Shown here in pieces: positions 9,128 through 16,431 of a DNA stretch of 64,000 nucleotides. Numbering within the stretch: position 1 is the first letter of the stretch; each line of letters begins with the position of its first letter. Source of the DNA: Psychroserpens ponticola (GTDB taxonomy: Bacteria > Bacteroidota > Bacteroidia > Flavobacteriales > Flavobacteriaceae). The notes below the pieces were generated by a model that searched no databases, was not told where the DNA came from, and saw only the letters and a program-made list of their open reading frames with translations. The translations under genes and the position numbers were made by a program. Location: contig NZ_CP116221.1 in NCBI RefSeq assembly GCF_023556315.2, forward strand, positions 3,238,001 through 3,302,000, given 5' to 3'.

Positions 9128-10588
9128 TTAGTTATTGAGTATTTCAGTTAATTCTGACGCTTCTTTTGTGCTATCAGAATTAGGTTGTGTTGCTTGGTTG
9201 TACCCTAAAATTTTAAGTAAGTCTTCACTTTTTTGTTGCTCACTAAATAGTGTTGTAGTGATATTTCCTTCAGCATTTTTATCAATTAAAATATGCTTTG
9301 GCGAAGGAATTAAACAGTGTTGCAAACCACCGAATCCTCCAATAGTTTCTTGGTAAGCTCCTGTATTAAAAAAGCCTATGTACAATGGTTTTTCTTTATT
9401 ATACTTAGGAAGATAAATGGCATTTATATGTTGTTCACTATTATAATAATCGTCACTATCACAAGTTAATCCACCTAAAAGCACACGTTCATAACTATCA
9501 TTCCAACGGTTAATTGGCAACATAATGAAACGTTTATTAATTGCCCAAGTATCTGGTAATGTTGTGATAAATGAGGAATTAATCATGTTCCATTTTTCAC
9601 GATCGTTTTGTTGCTTTTGGTATAATATTTCATAGATTGCTCCTCCACTTTCACCTACAGTAAAACTTCCAAACTCGGTAAATATATTTGGCACATCTAC
9701 GTCTTCTTCTTCACAAACCAATTTAATTTGGTTCACAATTTCATCTACCATATAAGTGTAATCAAAATCGAAAACCAGTGAATTCTTAATTGGAAATCCA
9801 CCTCCAATATTTAAACTATCTAATGATGGACAAATTTTCTTCAAGCTAGTGTAAACTTTCAAACATTTAGCTAATTCGTTCCAGTAATAGGCATTATCAC
9901 GAATACCCGTATTTATAAAAAAGTGAAGCATTTTAAGCTCTACCTTTTCATTGTTTTGAATTTGATTCTTATAAAACGGAACAATATTCTTGTATCCAAT
10001 TCCTAATCGAGATGTATAGAATTCAAATTTTGGGTCTTCTTCGGAAGCAATACGAATTCCAACATTAAATTTCCCTTTAACTTCGGCAGAAAGCAAGTCA
10101 ATTTCCTCATAGTTATCTATTATAGGAATCGCATTTTTATGTCCATTATTAATTAATCTCGCAATATTAGTCACATACTGAGCACGTTTAAATCCGTTAC
10201 TAATTACAAACGTTTGGTCAGTGATTTTACCTTCAGCTTTTAAACGTTCTACAATATCTATATCAAATGCCGAAGACGTTTCAATATGAATATCATTTTT
10301 TAAAGCCTCATCTAAAACATGCTTAAAATGAGAGCTTTTTGTACAATAGCAATAATTATATTTTCCTTTATAATTATTCTTTTTTATAGCATCTGCAAAC
10401 CATTGCTTAGCACGATTGATATTGTTTGAAATCTGAGGTAAATAAGTGAATTTTAGAGGTGCTCCATATTGTTCAACCAATTGCATTAGATTGACATCAT
10501 GAAATTCTAAAGTTTTATTCTCAAGTTTAAATTCTGGTTGTGGAAAATCAAAAGTTTGATTCACCAAGTCTATATATTTTGTATTCAT
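9128..10588 (-). CDS. speA: Biosynthetic arginine decarboxylase-like PLP enzyme (alanine-racemase fold)
   Basis: 486 aa class III (alanine-racemase-fold) decarboxylase, first gene of the operon. PLP lysine is Lys84 in NYCYCTKSSHF. A glycine-rich phosphate site LNIGGGFPIKNS lies near 260, and the GLTCDSDDYY motif (about 370) supplies the catalytic Cys/Asp of the opposite subunit. It is much shorter than E. coli SpeA (about 630-660 aa), lacking the inserted domains, but matches the compact form in flavobacteria. Product agmatine goes to the agmatinase encoded next. Annotation as arginine rather than another diamine decarboxylase rests mainly on that neighbour. The last 30 residues are low-complexity. 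Confidence 0.85.
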   Translation of the reverse strand: MNTKYIDLVNQTFDFPQPEFKLENKTLEFHDVNLMQLVEQYGAPLKFTYLPQISNNINRAKQWFADAIKKNNYKGKYNYCYCTKSSHFKHVLDEALKNDIHIETSSAFDIDIVERLKAEGKITDQTFVISNGFKRAQYVTNIARLINNGHKNAIPIIDNYEEIDLLSAEVKGKFNVGIRIASEEDPKFEFYTSRLGIGYKNIVPFYKNQIQNNEKVELKMLHFFINTGIRDNAYYWNELAKCLKVYTSLKKICPSLDSLNIGGGFPIKNSLVFDFDYTYMVDEIVNQIKLVCEEEDVDVPNIFTEFGSFTVGESGGAIYEILYQKQQNDREKWNMINSSFITTLPDTWAINKRFIMLPINRWNDSYERVLLGGLTCDSDDYYNSEQHINAIYLPKYNKEKPLYIGFFNTGAYQETIGGFGGLQHCLIPSPKHILIDKNAEGNITTTLFSEQQKSEDLLKILGYNQATQPNSDSTKEASELTEILNN

Positions 10589-10712
10589 TATAATTTTAAA
10601 AAAAGTTAAATGTAAATTGTGATGGCTAACTTGATGTTAAGCCAACAATAATTGAATATCAAATAATGTTGCATAAACATTTTGACATCAAAACTTTAAA
10701 TAGAATTATAAA

Positions 10713-10853
10713 TCAAACCTGAATTTGAGGATGAGTCGTAGGAATAAATCCAAACAAATGTTGGCTCATTAAAATGTAGTATGCGGAAGTTAGCTCTAAA
10801 ATTCGGTTACTTAATCTATAAGCAGCTTTTGAATATGACTTCCTAATGTTCAA
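10713..10853 (-). CDS. Possible leader peptide upstream of speA
   Basis: An open frame in the speA leader ends at TGA (10713-10715). With an ATG at 10769, in an AT-rich context typical of this phylum, it encodes 18 residues, MSQHLFGFIPTTHPQIQV. With upstream TTG codons (10853 or 10880) it becomes 46 or 55 residues with a natural-looking composition (for example KAAYRLSNRILELTSAYY). It lies wholly between the predicted transcription start (near 10896) and speA, 124 bases before the speA ATG. Leader peptides control polyamine genes in some other bacteria, but nothing here proves translation. Could be chance. Confidence 0.3.
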   Translation of the reverse strand: MNIRKSYSKAAYRLSNRILELTSAYYILMSQHLFGFIPTTHPQIQV

Positions 10854-10902
10854 AAACCCGAACGTAAAAACACGTCTCAAATTGTTCAGCTAAAATGCGA
10901 AG

Positions 10903-10930
10903 CAAATGTAATTTATTTTTTGACACGCAA
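10903..10930 (-). promoter_or_regulatory. Promoter of the polyamine operon (Bacteroidota type)
   Basis: On the minus strand TTG (10930-10928), a 17-base spacer, then TACATTTG (10910-10903), a perfect TAnnTTTG. Predicted start near 10896, which leaves a leader of about 308 nt before speA. Confidence 0.7.
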
Positions 10931-11052
10931 AACATTTTTATATTTTTTTTGAAAAAAAGTTAAAAATCTTATTTTATTACAATTTCAATGTATCTTAGAC
11001 TCATTGAAAAGAGGGTTTCACTAAGTGGAGCAATTAGTTAACTAAAAGTCTG

Positions 11053-11083
11053 TTGATATCAATTAACACATAATGTAGATTTG
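11053..11083 (+). promoter_or_regulatory. Promoter of the exported-protein pair (Bacteroidota type)
   Basis: TTG at 11053-11055, 20-base spacer, TAGATTTG at 11076-11083 (perfect TAnnTTTG). Predicted start near 11090, about 15 bases before the ATG at 11106. Confidence 0.6.
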
Positions 11084-11105
11084 ATTCAAACAAAATTATG
11101 AAAAG

Positions 11106-11537
11106 ATGAAAACACACGTAATTCTTACACAAAAACGAGAAAACATAATAAGTTATAGAATGATTCAGCACCTATTAGTTGGAATCTTTATGATTGCATC
11201 TGTAGCTTTCAGTTCAATATATGCACAAGCAACATCAAATGCAGAAATTAGTGTAAAAGGAATGGTTAGCGATGAATATGGACCATTAACAGGTGTAAAT
11301 ATTGCTCTTCTTGGAAGCAATGATGGAGCTATTACAGATACTGATGGTACTTTTATTTTCCCAAAATCGCTTCAACCAAATGACATTTTAGTCTTTAGCT
11401 ACCTAGGTTATGAAACACGTAGAATTAAAATTAAAGCAGATACTAACTTTTTAAACATTAAAATGGTCTCTGAAGCCATTGATATTGTTGGTGCCTTAGC
11501 TGTTGACAAACCATATAAATCAAAACGGTTGTTTTAA
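11106..11537 (+). CDS. Exported protein with a CarboxypepD_reg-like domain
   Basis: 143 aa. An N-terminal hydrophobic helix (about 20-38, ending FSSIYAQA) is a signal peptide or anchor preceded by a long charged n-region. Residues about 47-125 form the beta-sandwich seen at the N-terminus of SusC-type receptors: VKGMVSDEYGPLTGVNI, then GAITDTDGTFIF and LVFSYLGYETRRI. Here the domain stands alone with no plug or barrel, so it is not a TonB receptor. Stand-alone versions are common in this phylum and of unknown role. The downstream transglutaminase-like gene is 20 bases away and likely co-transcribed. Confidence 0.75.
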   Translation: MKTHVILTQKRENIISYRMIQHLLVGIFMIASVAFSSIYAQATSNAEISVKGMVSDEYGPLTGVNIALLGSNDGAITDTDGTFIFPKSLQPNDILVFSYLGYETRRIKIKADTNFLNIKMVSEAIDIVGALAVDKPYKSKRLF

Positions 11538-11557
11538 AATAATACAGTCTTGATTTG

Positions 11558-12571
11558 ATGAAAACATTAGGACTTTTATTTAGTATCTTTATTGCTTTAC
11601 AAGCTAATGCTCAATTGTCTGATTTTGATCATATCGATTTCAAAAAAGCTGATAGCATTGCCTTGGTATACAAAGGCGATGATCTCAAAAATCTACCAGA
11701 ATTATCACATAATCTAACGTCTAATTTAGATTCAGATGTTGAACGTTTTAGAGCAATTTACATTTGGGTTTGTACAAATGTAGCTAATGATTACGGATTG
11801 TATTTAAAGAATAAAAAAAAGCGTGAAAAGTTTGAAGACGATAGTCTTAAACTTGAAGCTTGGAATGAAAGTTTCAAAAAGAAATTATTTAGCAAACTTA
11901 GAAAGCGAAAAAAAACGATTTGCTCTGGCTATGCCTATTTAGTTAGCGAACTTTCAAGATTAGCAAATATTAATTGTAGAATGGTTAATGGTTTTGGAAG
12001 AACAAGTACAACTTCGATTGATAACTTTAATGCCCCAAACCACTCTTGGAATGCTGTAAAACTAGATAATAAATGGTATTTGAGCGATCCAACTTGGGCA
12101 AGTGGAATTGTACATCCTTTTAATTATGGATTTAAATTTAATTATAACAACGGACTCTTTCTTACAAGTCCAGAATTTTTTGCGCTTACACACTATCCTA
12201 TTGAATCAAAATGGATGTTTTTAGATAATGAAATACCTACGTTTCAATCCTTTTTAGAAAACCCTATTTTGTATGGAAAAGCTTATAAACATTTATCAGC
12301 GCATCTAACACCAAATACATTAAACAATACGATTCAAAAAAACGAAACGATAACGTTTAAGTATGAACTCATAGAACCTATTGACAAAGAACAGATTTCG
12401 TTTATTATTGATAATGGATATAATACAATTACTACGAAACCAAAATCTGTAGTTATCGATGATTTATCTTTGACTTTAGAATACCAATTTAACAAAACTG
12501 GCTATTATGATACCCATTTTTTAATAGGAGAAAATTTGATAGTAACTTACACTTTTAAAGTTGAAGATTAA
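11558..12571 (+). CDS. Exported transglutaminase-like protein
   Basis: 337 aa with signal peptide (about 1-19, ending LQANAQ). A papain-like transglutaminase core contains the triad Cys in KTICSGYAYLVSELS (about 127), His in APNHSWNAVKL (about 167) and Asp in YLSDPTWASG (about 180). Such proteins may be peptidases or cross-linking enzymes acting outside the cytoplasm. The C-terminal 120 residues are a separate beta-rich domain. The ATG at 11558 is preferred to an in-frame TTG three bases earlier. It shares an operon with the upstream CarboxypepD_reg-like protein and meets the next gene tail to tail. Confidence 0.75.
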   Translation: MKTLGLLFSIFIALQANAQLSDFDHIDFKKADSIALVYKGDDLKNLPELSHNLTSNLDSDVERFRAIYIWVCTNVANDYGLYLKNKKKREKFEDDSLKLEAWNESFKKKLFSKLRKRKKTICSGYAYLVSELSRLANINCRMVNGFGRTSTTSIDNFNAPNHSWNAVKLDNKWYLSDPTWASGIVHPFNYGFKFNYNNGLFLTSPEFFALTHYPIESKWMFLDNEIPTFQSFLENPILYGKAYKHLSAHLTPNTLNNTIQKNETITFKYELIEPIDKEQISFIIDNGYNTITTKPKSVVIDDLSLTLEYQFNKTGYYDTHFLIGENLIVTYTFKVED

Positions 12572-12580
12572 AATCAAGAT

Positions 12581-13465
12581 TTATAACATCTTCAACGTAT
12601 TCAACTCTTGTTCTGTTAAATGTTTCCAATGACCACGTGGTAAATCTTTTTTGGTAAGATGACCAATTGAAACGCAATCTACTCGAACAATATCATATTT
12701 CAAATAATCAAAAATAGTATGTAGAATAGTATTTCCTGTATTTTTAATCTTAAGTCCAACTTTTGATTTTGGTGCATCTTCGATATAACTAATTTCTTCA
12801 ACTGGGACTAGTTTACCTTCAATTTTAATACCTTCTTGAATCTTTTTTAGATCCTCAAATTTTAAATTCTTATCTAATTCTATTTCGAATAAGCGTTCCA
12901 CACCATTTTTAGAATTCGTGAATTTTTTAACAATCACATCATCATTTGTAAACAATAATAATCCTGTAGAATTTCGTCCTAAACGACCAATTGGTTTTAT
13001 ACGTGCAGACGTAGCATTAGCAACCAAATCCATAACCGTTTTCCCTTTACTTTCACTTGTAGTTGTTGCAAATCCTTTAGGCTTATTCAACAATACGTAG
13101 GTTTTCTTTTCAGGATTGATACGAGCACCATCAAATTTCACTTCATCATCCAATTTAACCTTATAACCCATTTCGGTTATAACTTTACCATTAACAGTGA
13201 CACTTCCGACTGAAATATGCATATCTGCATCACGTCTTGAGCAAATTCCTGAATTGGAAATGTATTTATTTAAACGCATCTCATCAGGGTTTGACGACTT
13301 AGAAGATTTTGAAGGCAACTGATTTTTCTTAATTGGAGCATTCCCTCTAGAAAAGCTATTACTTTTAGCATTATCGCGTCCTCTACTCGATTTTTTATTG
13401 GTAGGTTTACTTGGTCCTCTTCCTGAAGGTTTCCCTTTTCCGCTTGTGCCTTGGTTTCTGCTCAT
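12581..13465 (-). CDS. RsuA/RluB-family pseudouridine synthase homologue lacking the catalytic Asp
   Basis: 294 aa. Residues 1-60 are a basic Ser/Gly/Lys-rich disordered arm. Residues 63-110 form an S4 RNA-binding domain (MRLNKYISNSGICSRRDA). The synthase domain follows, but the signature that should read GRLDxxTxG is GRLGRNSTG, with Gly at position 163 where the catalytic Asp belongs; the codon is clearly GGA. The next segment (LLLFTNDDVIVKKF) is otherwise family-like. The protein is full length with no frameshift, so it may be an RNA-binding protein with no synthase activity. Own promoter likely (13482-13489). Confidence 0.82.
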   Translation of the reverse strand: MSRNQGTSGKGKPSGRGPSKPTNKKSSRGRDNAKSNSFSRGNAPIKKNQLPSKSSKSSNPDEMRLNKYISNSGICSRRDADMHISVGSVTVNGKVITEMGYKVKLDDEVKFDGARINPEKKTYVLLNKPKGFATTTSESKGKTVMDLVANATSARIKPIGRLGRNSTGLLLFTNDDVIVKKFTNSKNGVERLFEIELDKNLKFEDLKKIQEGIKIEGKLVPVEEISYIEDAPKSKVGLKIKNTGNTILHTIFDYLKYDIVRVDCVSIGHLTKKDLPRGHWKHLTEQELNTLKML

Positions 13466-13481
13466 GGTTACTAATTTTGCG

Positions 13482-13489
13482 CAAAGGTA
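13482..13489 (-). promoter_or_regulatory. Candidate -7 box for the RsuA-like gene
   Basis: Minus-strand TACCTTTG, a perfect TAnnTTTG, 17 bases before the ATG at 13465. No clear TTG at the usual distance upstream. Confidence 0.45.
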
Positions 13490-13501
13490 ATATATTACTC
13501 T

Positions 13502-14455
13502 TTACGAATCGAAATATTCTGTTGTAGATTGACGTTCACGATTTACTGATAGTTTTGTAACGTCTGGTCGTGAATAATGACCAACAGGATCAAAGTTTTG
13601 TCGTTCCTGCAATACACGATTAAAATCTAAGTTTGCGTAAATCAAACCTTCTTTGTGCAAAACAGGTTCAATAATCCATTCACCATCTGGTCCTGCAACA
13701 CAGCTTCCTCCATTTGCAAGTATTTCAGGCGATTTATCTAAAATGCTTTCAATATGTGGTGTAGTCTTCGGAAAGGTTTCTTTTGCCATTAAGCTAGAAA
13801 CAGAAATTACATATGAACGTGATTCTCTAGCTATAAATCGTGTAATATCTTTAGTATTATGATCACTACCAGGCCAAACTGCAATATGTAAATTTTCACC
13901 TAAACCATACAATGCTGCACGAGGTAATGGCATCCAATTTTCCCAGCAGTTTAATCCACCAACAGTAAATTCTTTAAGCGAATGCACTCTTAGTCCGTTT
14001 CCATCTCCTGATGCCCAAGTTAAGCGTTCGTCATATGTTGGTTGAAGTTTTCTATGCACAGATTGAATAACACCTTCATTGTTAATATAAACTAAAGAGG
14101 CATAAACACTATGACCTCCACGATCTAATGGTCGTTCAATAATGCCTAAATAGATAGCAATTTCATGTTTTTTGGCTAACTCACAAACAGCATCTAAATC
14201 TCCTTTTTCAATAGTAATAGAATTCTTAACATAATGTGCATGAAGCTCTTTATTTATAGTTTTATTCCATTCAGCTCCTCCTGTCAAAGACAACCAAAAT
14301 GGATAACCTGGAACTAAACCTTCACCAAACACGATAAGCTCAGCATTTTCTTTTGATGCTTCAATTATTGAATTTTCAACCTTTTGAAGCGTCTCAATTT
14401 TATTCAACCAAACTGGTGAAATTTGTGCAAGTGCCACTTTAAGAATATGCTTCAT
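13502..14455 (-). CDS. Nitrilase-type carbon-nitrogen hydrolase
   Basis: 317 aa true-nitrilase-like enzyme. Catalytic triad: Glu45 (VFGEGLVPGYPFW), Lys136 (HRKLQPTYDER) and Cys170 (GLNCWENWMPL). The GYPFW and CWENWMP motifs are those of branch-1 nitrilases that convert R-C≡N to the acid plus ammonia, although amides are also possible. The start overlaps the stop of the UbiA-type gene by one base (TAATG), so the pair is translationally coupled. What a nitrile hydrolase does beside isoprenoid genes is not evident. Confidence 0.85.
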   Translation of the reverse strand: MKHILKVALAQISPVWLNKIETLQKVENSIIEASKENAELIVFGEGLVPGYPFWLSLTGGAEWNKTINKELHAHYVKNSITIEKGDLDAVCELAKKHEIAIYLGIIERPLDRGGHSVYASLVYINNEGVIQSVHRKLQPTYDERLTWASGDGNGLRVHSLKEFTVGGLNCWENWMPLPRAALYGLGENLHIAVWPGSDHNTKDITRFIARESRSYVISVSSLMAKETFPKTTPHIESILDKSPEILANGGSCVAGPDGEWIIEPVLHKEGLIYANLDFNRVLQERQNFDPVGHYSRPDVTKLSVNRERQSTTEYFDS

Positions 14456-15357
14456 TAGATTTGGTTTAAAACAACATTTATATTAATAAGAACGATACAA
14501 AACACACCTGCTAAAATGATGAATTTCAAAATATTGTGTAGTATTAAATAGTGAGTTTTGGTATTTGATTTCCAAAGCAATAGTAAGAAAATAAGCAATA
14601 AAATTACAGAGAAGTAAAAAAACAAATACATATGTCCTACATCATACCGATTTAAAAGTAGATAAATTGGAACGCTTGTCAATAACACTAAAATAGTCAG
14701 CATTAATTTAGAAGTTTTTTCTCCATAAACTACTGGAATCGTTTTGTAACCTAATAAAAGATCACCTTTCATATTTTCTAAATCTTTTGTAAGTTCTCGC
14801 ATTGAAATTATTAAAAACAAGAAAATAGCATGCACAAAAATAACAGTTTCAAAATTTTTGTAATACAAGAAAATAGCAAAGAATGGTGTAATGGTTAATA
14901 TCGCAGACGTCAAGTTTCCAACAAATGGAAGTTTCTTAAGCTTATGTGAGTAAAACCAAATTCCAAAGATATATACCGAGAAAAACAAAACGGCATTAAA
15001 CGACACATAACTTGCCATGACAACAGCAGTGAAATTCAGTACAAAATAAAAAGACAGTTTTGTGTTCTGACTCACTAATCGATCTAATTTAGATTTATTA
15101 GGACGATTTATTAAATCTTTTTCAGAATCATAAAAATTATTAATGATATAACCTGCTGCAATGGTTGCTGCTGAAGCTAACACCAACATCAATAAATTTA
15201 AATCAAGTAAAACCCTTTTTAAAGGTTTATCGTGCGCAAGAATGTACACAGATGCTAAGTATTGCGCAATAACTATGACAAGAATATTATAACCTCGAAC
15301 CACAGAAAACATACTAAAAAACTTCAGTAGGATATGTTTTTGTTTTCTAGTCAGCAT
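14455..15357 (-). CDS. UbiA-family prenyltransferase
   Basis: 300 aa polytopic membrane protein with eight or nine helices. The first Asp-rich site is NNFYDSEKDLINRP (about 78-91) and the second DLENMKGDLLLGYKT (about 190-204), both needed for Mg-prenyl diphosphate binding. Its closest naming in this phylum is geranylgeranylglycerol-phosphate geranylgeranyltransferase-like, but substrates cannot be told from sequence. Location beside mevalonate kinase and diphosphomevalonate decarboxylase fits a consumer of prenyl diphosphates. A palindromic repeat lies in the 54-base gap to the upstream mevalonate kinase gene. Confidence 0.82.
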   Translation of the reverse strand: MLTRKQKHILLKFFSMFSVVRGYNILVIVIAQYLASVYILAHDKPLKRVLLDLNLLMLVLASAATIAAGYIINNFYDSEKDLINRPNKSKLDRLVSQNTKLSFYFVLNFTAVVMASYVSFNAVLFFSVYIFGIWFYSHKLKKLPFVGNLTSAILTITPFFAIFLYYKNFETVIFVHAIFLFLIISMRELTKDLENMKGDLLLGYKTIPVVYGEKTSKLMLTILVLLTSVPIYLLLNRYDVGHMYLFFYFSVILLLIFLLLLWKSNTKTHYLILHNILKFIILAGVFCIVLININVVLNQI

Positions 15358-15373
15358 ATTCTTATGATAAAAT

Positions 15374-15402
15374 GAGGCTCTTCGACTGCGCTCAGAGTTA
15401 CA
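15374..15402. repeat. Dispersed palindromic repeat, intergenic copy
   Basis: GAGGCTCTTCGACTGCGCTCAGAGTTACA shares the TTCGACTGCGCTC core with the copies inside genes at 4666, 17075 and 18851. It lies between the mevalonate kinase and UbiA genes, where RNA from it could form a weak hairpin. Confidence 0.75.
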
Positions 15403-15411
15403 AAGAGAAGA

Positions 15412-16341
15412 TTAGAAGTTGTAAACCACTTCTAATTTGTAGTCTTTAAGTGATTTTTGAGCAACAGTAATATCTTCAGTGAATCCTAGGATATAACCTC
15501 CACCTCCTGAACCACATAATTTCAGGTAGTACTCATTGGTTTCAATTCCTTTTTTCCAAAGTTCATGAAACTGTTGTGGAATCATAGGTTTAAAATGATT
15601 CAACACTACTTTAGACAATTGCTTTGTGTTTTTGAAAAGCGACTTCACATCACCTTTTAAAAAATCATCAACACAAGCATCTGTATGTTTGATAAACTGA
15701 TCCTTAAGCATGCTTCTAAATCCTTCCTGTTTCATATTTTCCATAAAAATATGAACCATAGGAGCTGTTTCTCCAGTGATGCCTGAATCTAATAAAAACA
15801 CAGCACCTTTTCCTTCACTTTGTTGTGCAGGAATTCCAGTTGCTTCAATATTATCTTTAGAATTTATTAAAATAGGAATGCTTAAATAGCTATTTAATGG
15901 ATCGAGACCTGAAGATTTTCCGTGGAAAAACGATTCCATTTCAGAAAAAATCACTTTTAGTTTTAATAACTTTTCTCTTGTTAAATTTTCTAAAACTGTG
16001 ATTTTATCATGCGCATATTTATCATAAATTGCAGCGACTAAAGCACCACTACTTCCAACACCATAACCTTGAGGAATGGACGAATCGAAATACATTCCAG
16101 CCTTAACATCTTGAGCTAAAACCTCGATATCGAAAGTCACTAATTCTTCATTTATCTCTTTTAGATAAGACACAAATTTCTTTAAACTTTCATTAGAATT
16201 TATAGCCTCTTGAGACGGATTTTCATCTGTCTTCAAAGCGCCATTATAAAAGTTATAAGGAATAGATAACCCTTTAGAATCTTTGATGATTCCATATTCT
16301 CCGAAGAGTAAGATTTTTGAGTAAAAAAGAGGTCCTTTCAT
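15412..16341 (-). CDS. mvk: Mevalonate kinase (GHMP kinase)
   Basis: 309 aa. Phosphorylates mevalonate with ATP, first kinase of the mevalonate pathway. GHMP motif 1 is at the N-terminus (KILLFGEYGII), motif 2 is PQGYGVGSSGALVAA (90-104) for ATP phosphate binding, and motif 3 is LCGSGGGGYILGF (275-287). Assignment as mevalonate kinase rather than another GHMP kinase rests on these together with the neighbouring decarboxylase. No phosphomevalonate kinase is in the window; it may lie elsewhere. The gap of 90 bases to the decarboxylase gene has no obvious terminator. Confidence 0.85.
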   Translation of the reverse strand: MKGPLFYSKILLFGEYGIIKDSKGLSIPYNFYNGALKTDENPSQEAINSNESLKKFVSYLKEINEELVTFDIEVLAQDVKAGMYFDSSIPQGYGVGSSGALVAAIYDKYAHDKITVLENLTREKLLKLKVIFSEMESFFHGKSSGLDPLNSYLSIPILINSKDNIEATGIPAQQSEGKGAVFLLDSGITGETAPMVHIFMENMKQEGFRSMLKDQFIKHTDACVDDFLKGDVKSLFKNTKQLSKVVLNHFKPMIPQQFHELWKKGIETNEYYLKLCGSGGGGYILGFTEDITVAQKSLKDYKLEVVYNF

Positions 16342-16431
16342 ATATGTCTAGCCATTTGCTTTAACAAATATACGTATTATTCTGCTATTTGGTTTACAAT
16401 CAACAGCTAAGTCGATTATAAATTTTTGATT

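Larger units (their letters stand above)
10589..11105. other. Divergent intergenic region with speA leader
   Basis: 517 bases between divergent genes. It holds a speA promoter on the minus strand (10903-10930), a leader of about 300 nt with a short open frame (10713-10853), and a promoter for the rightward gene (11053-11083). The central part (about 10930-11000) is very AT-rich with A and T tracts. I could not identify a known riboswitch. Confidence 0.6.
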
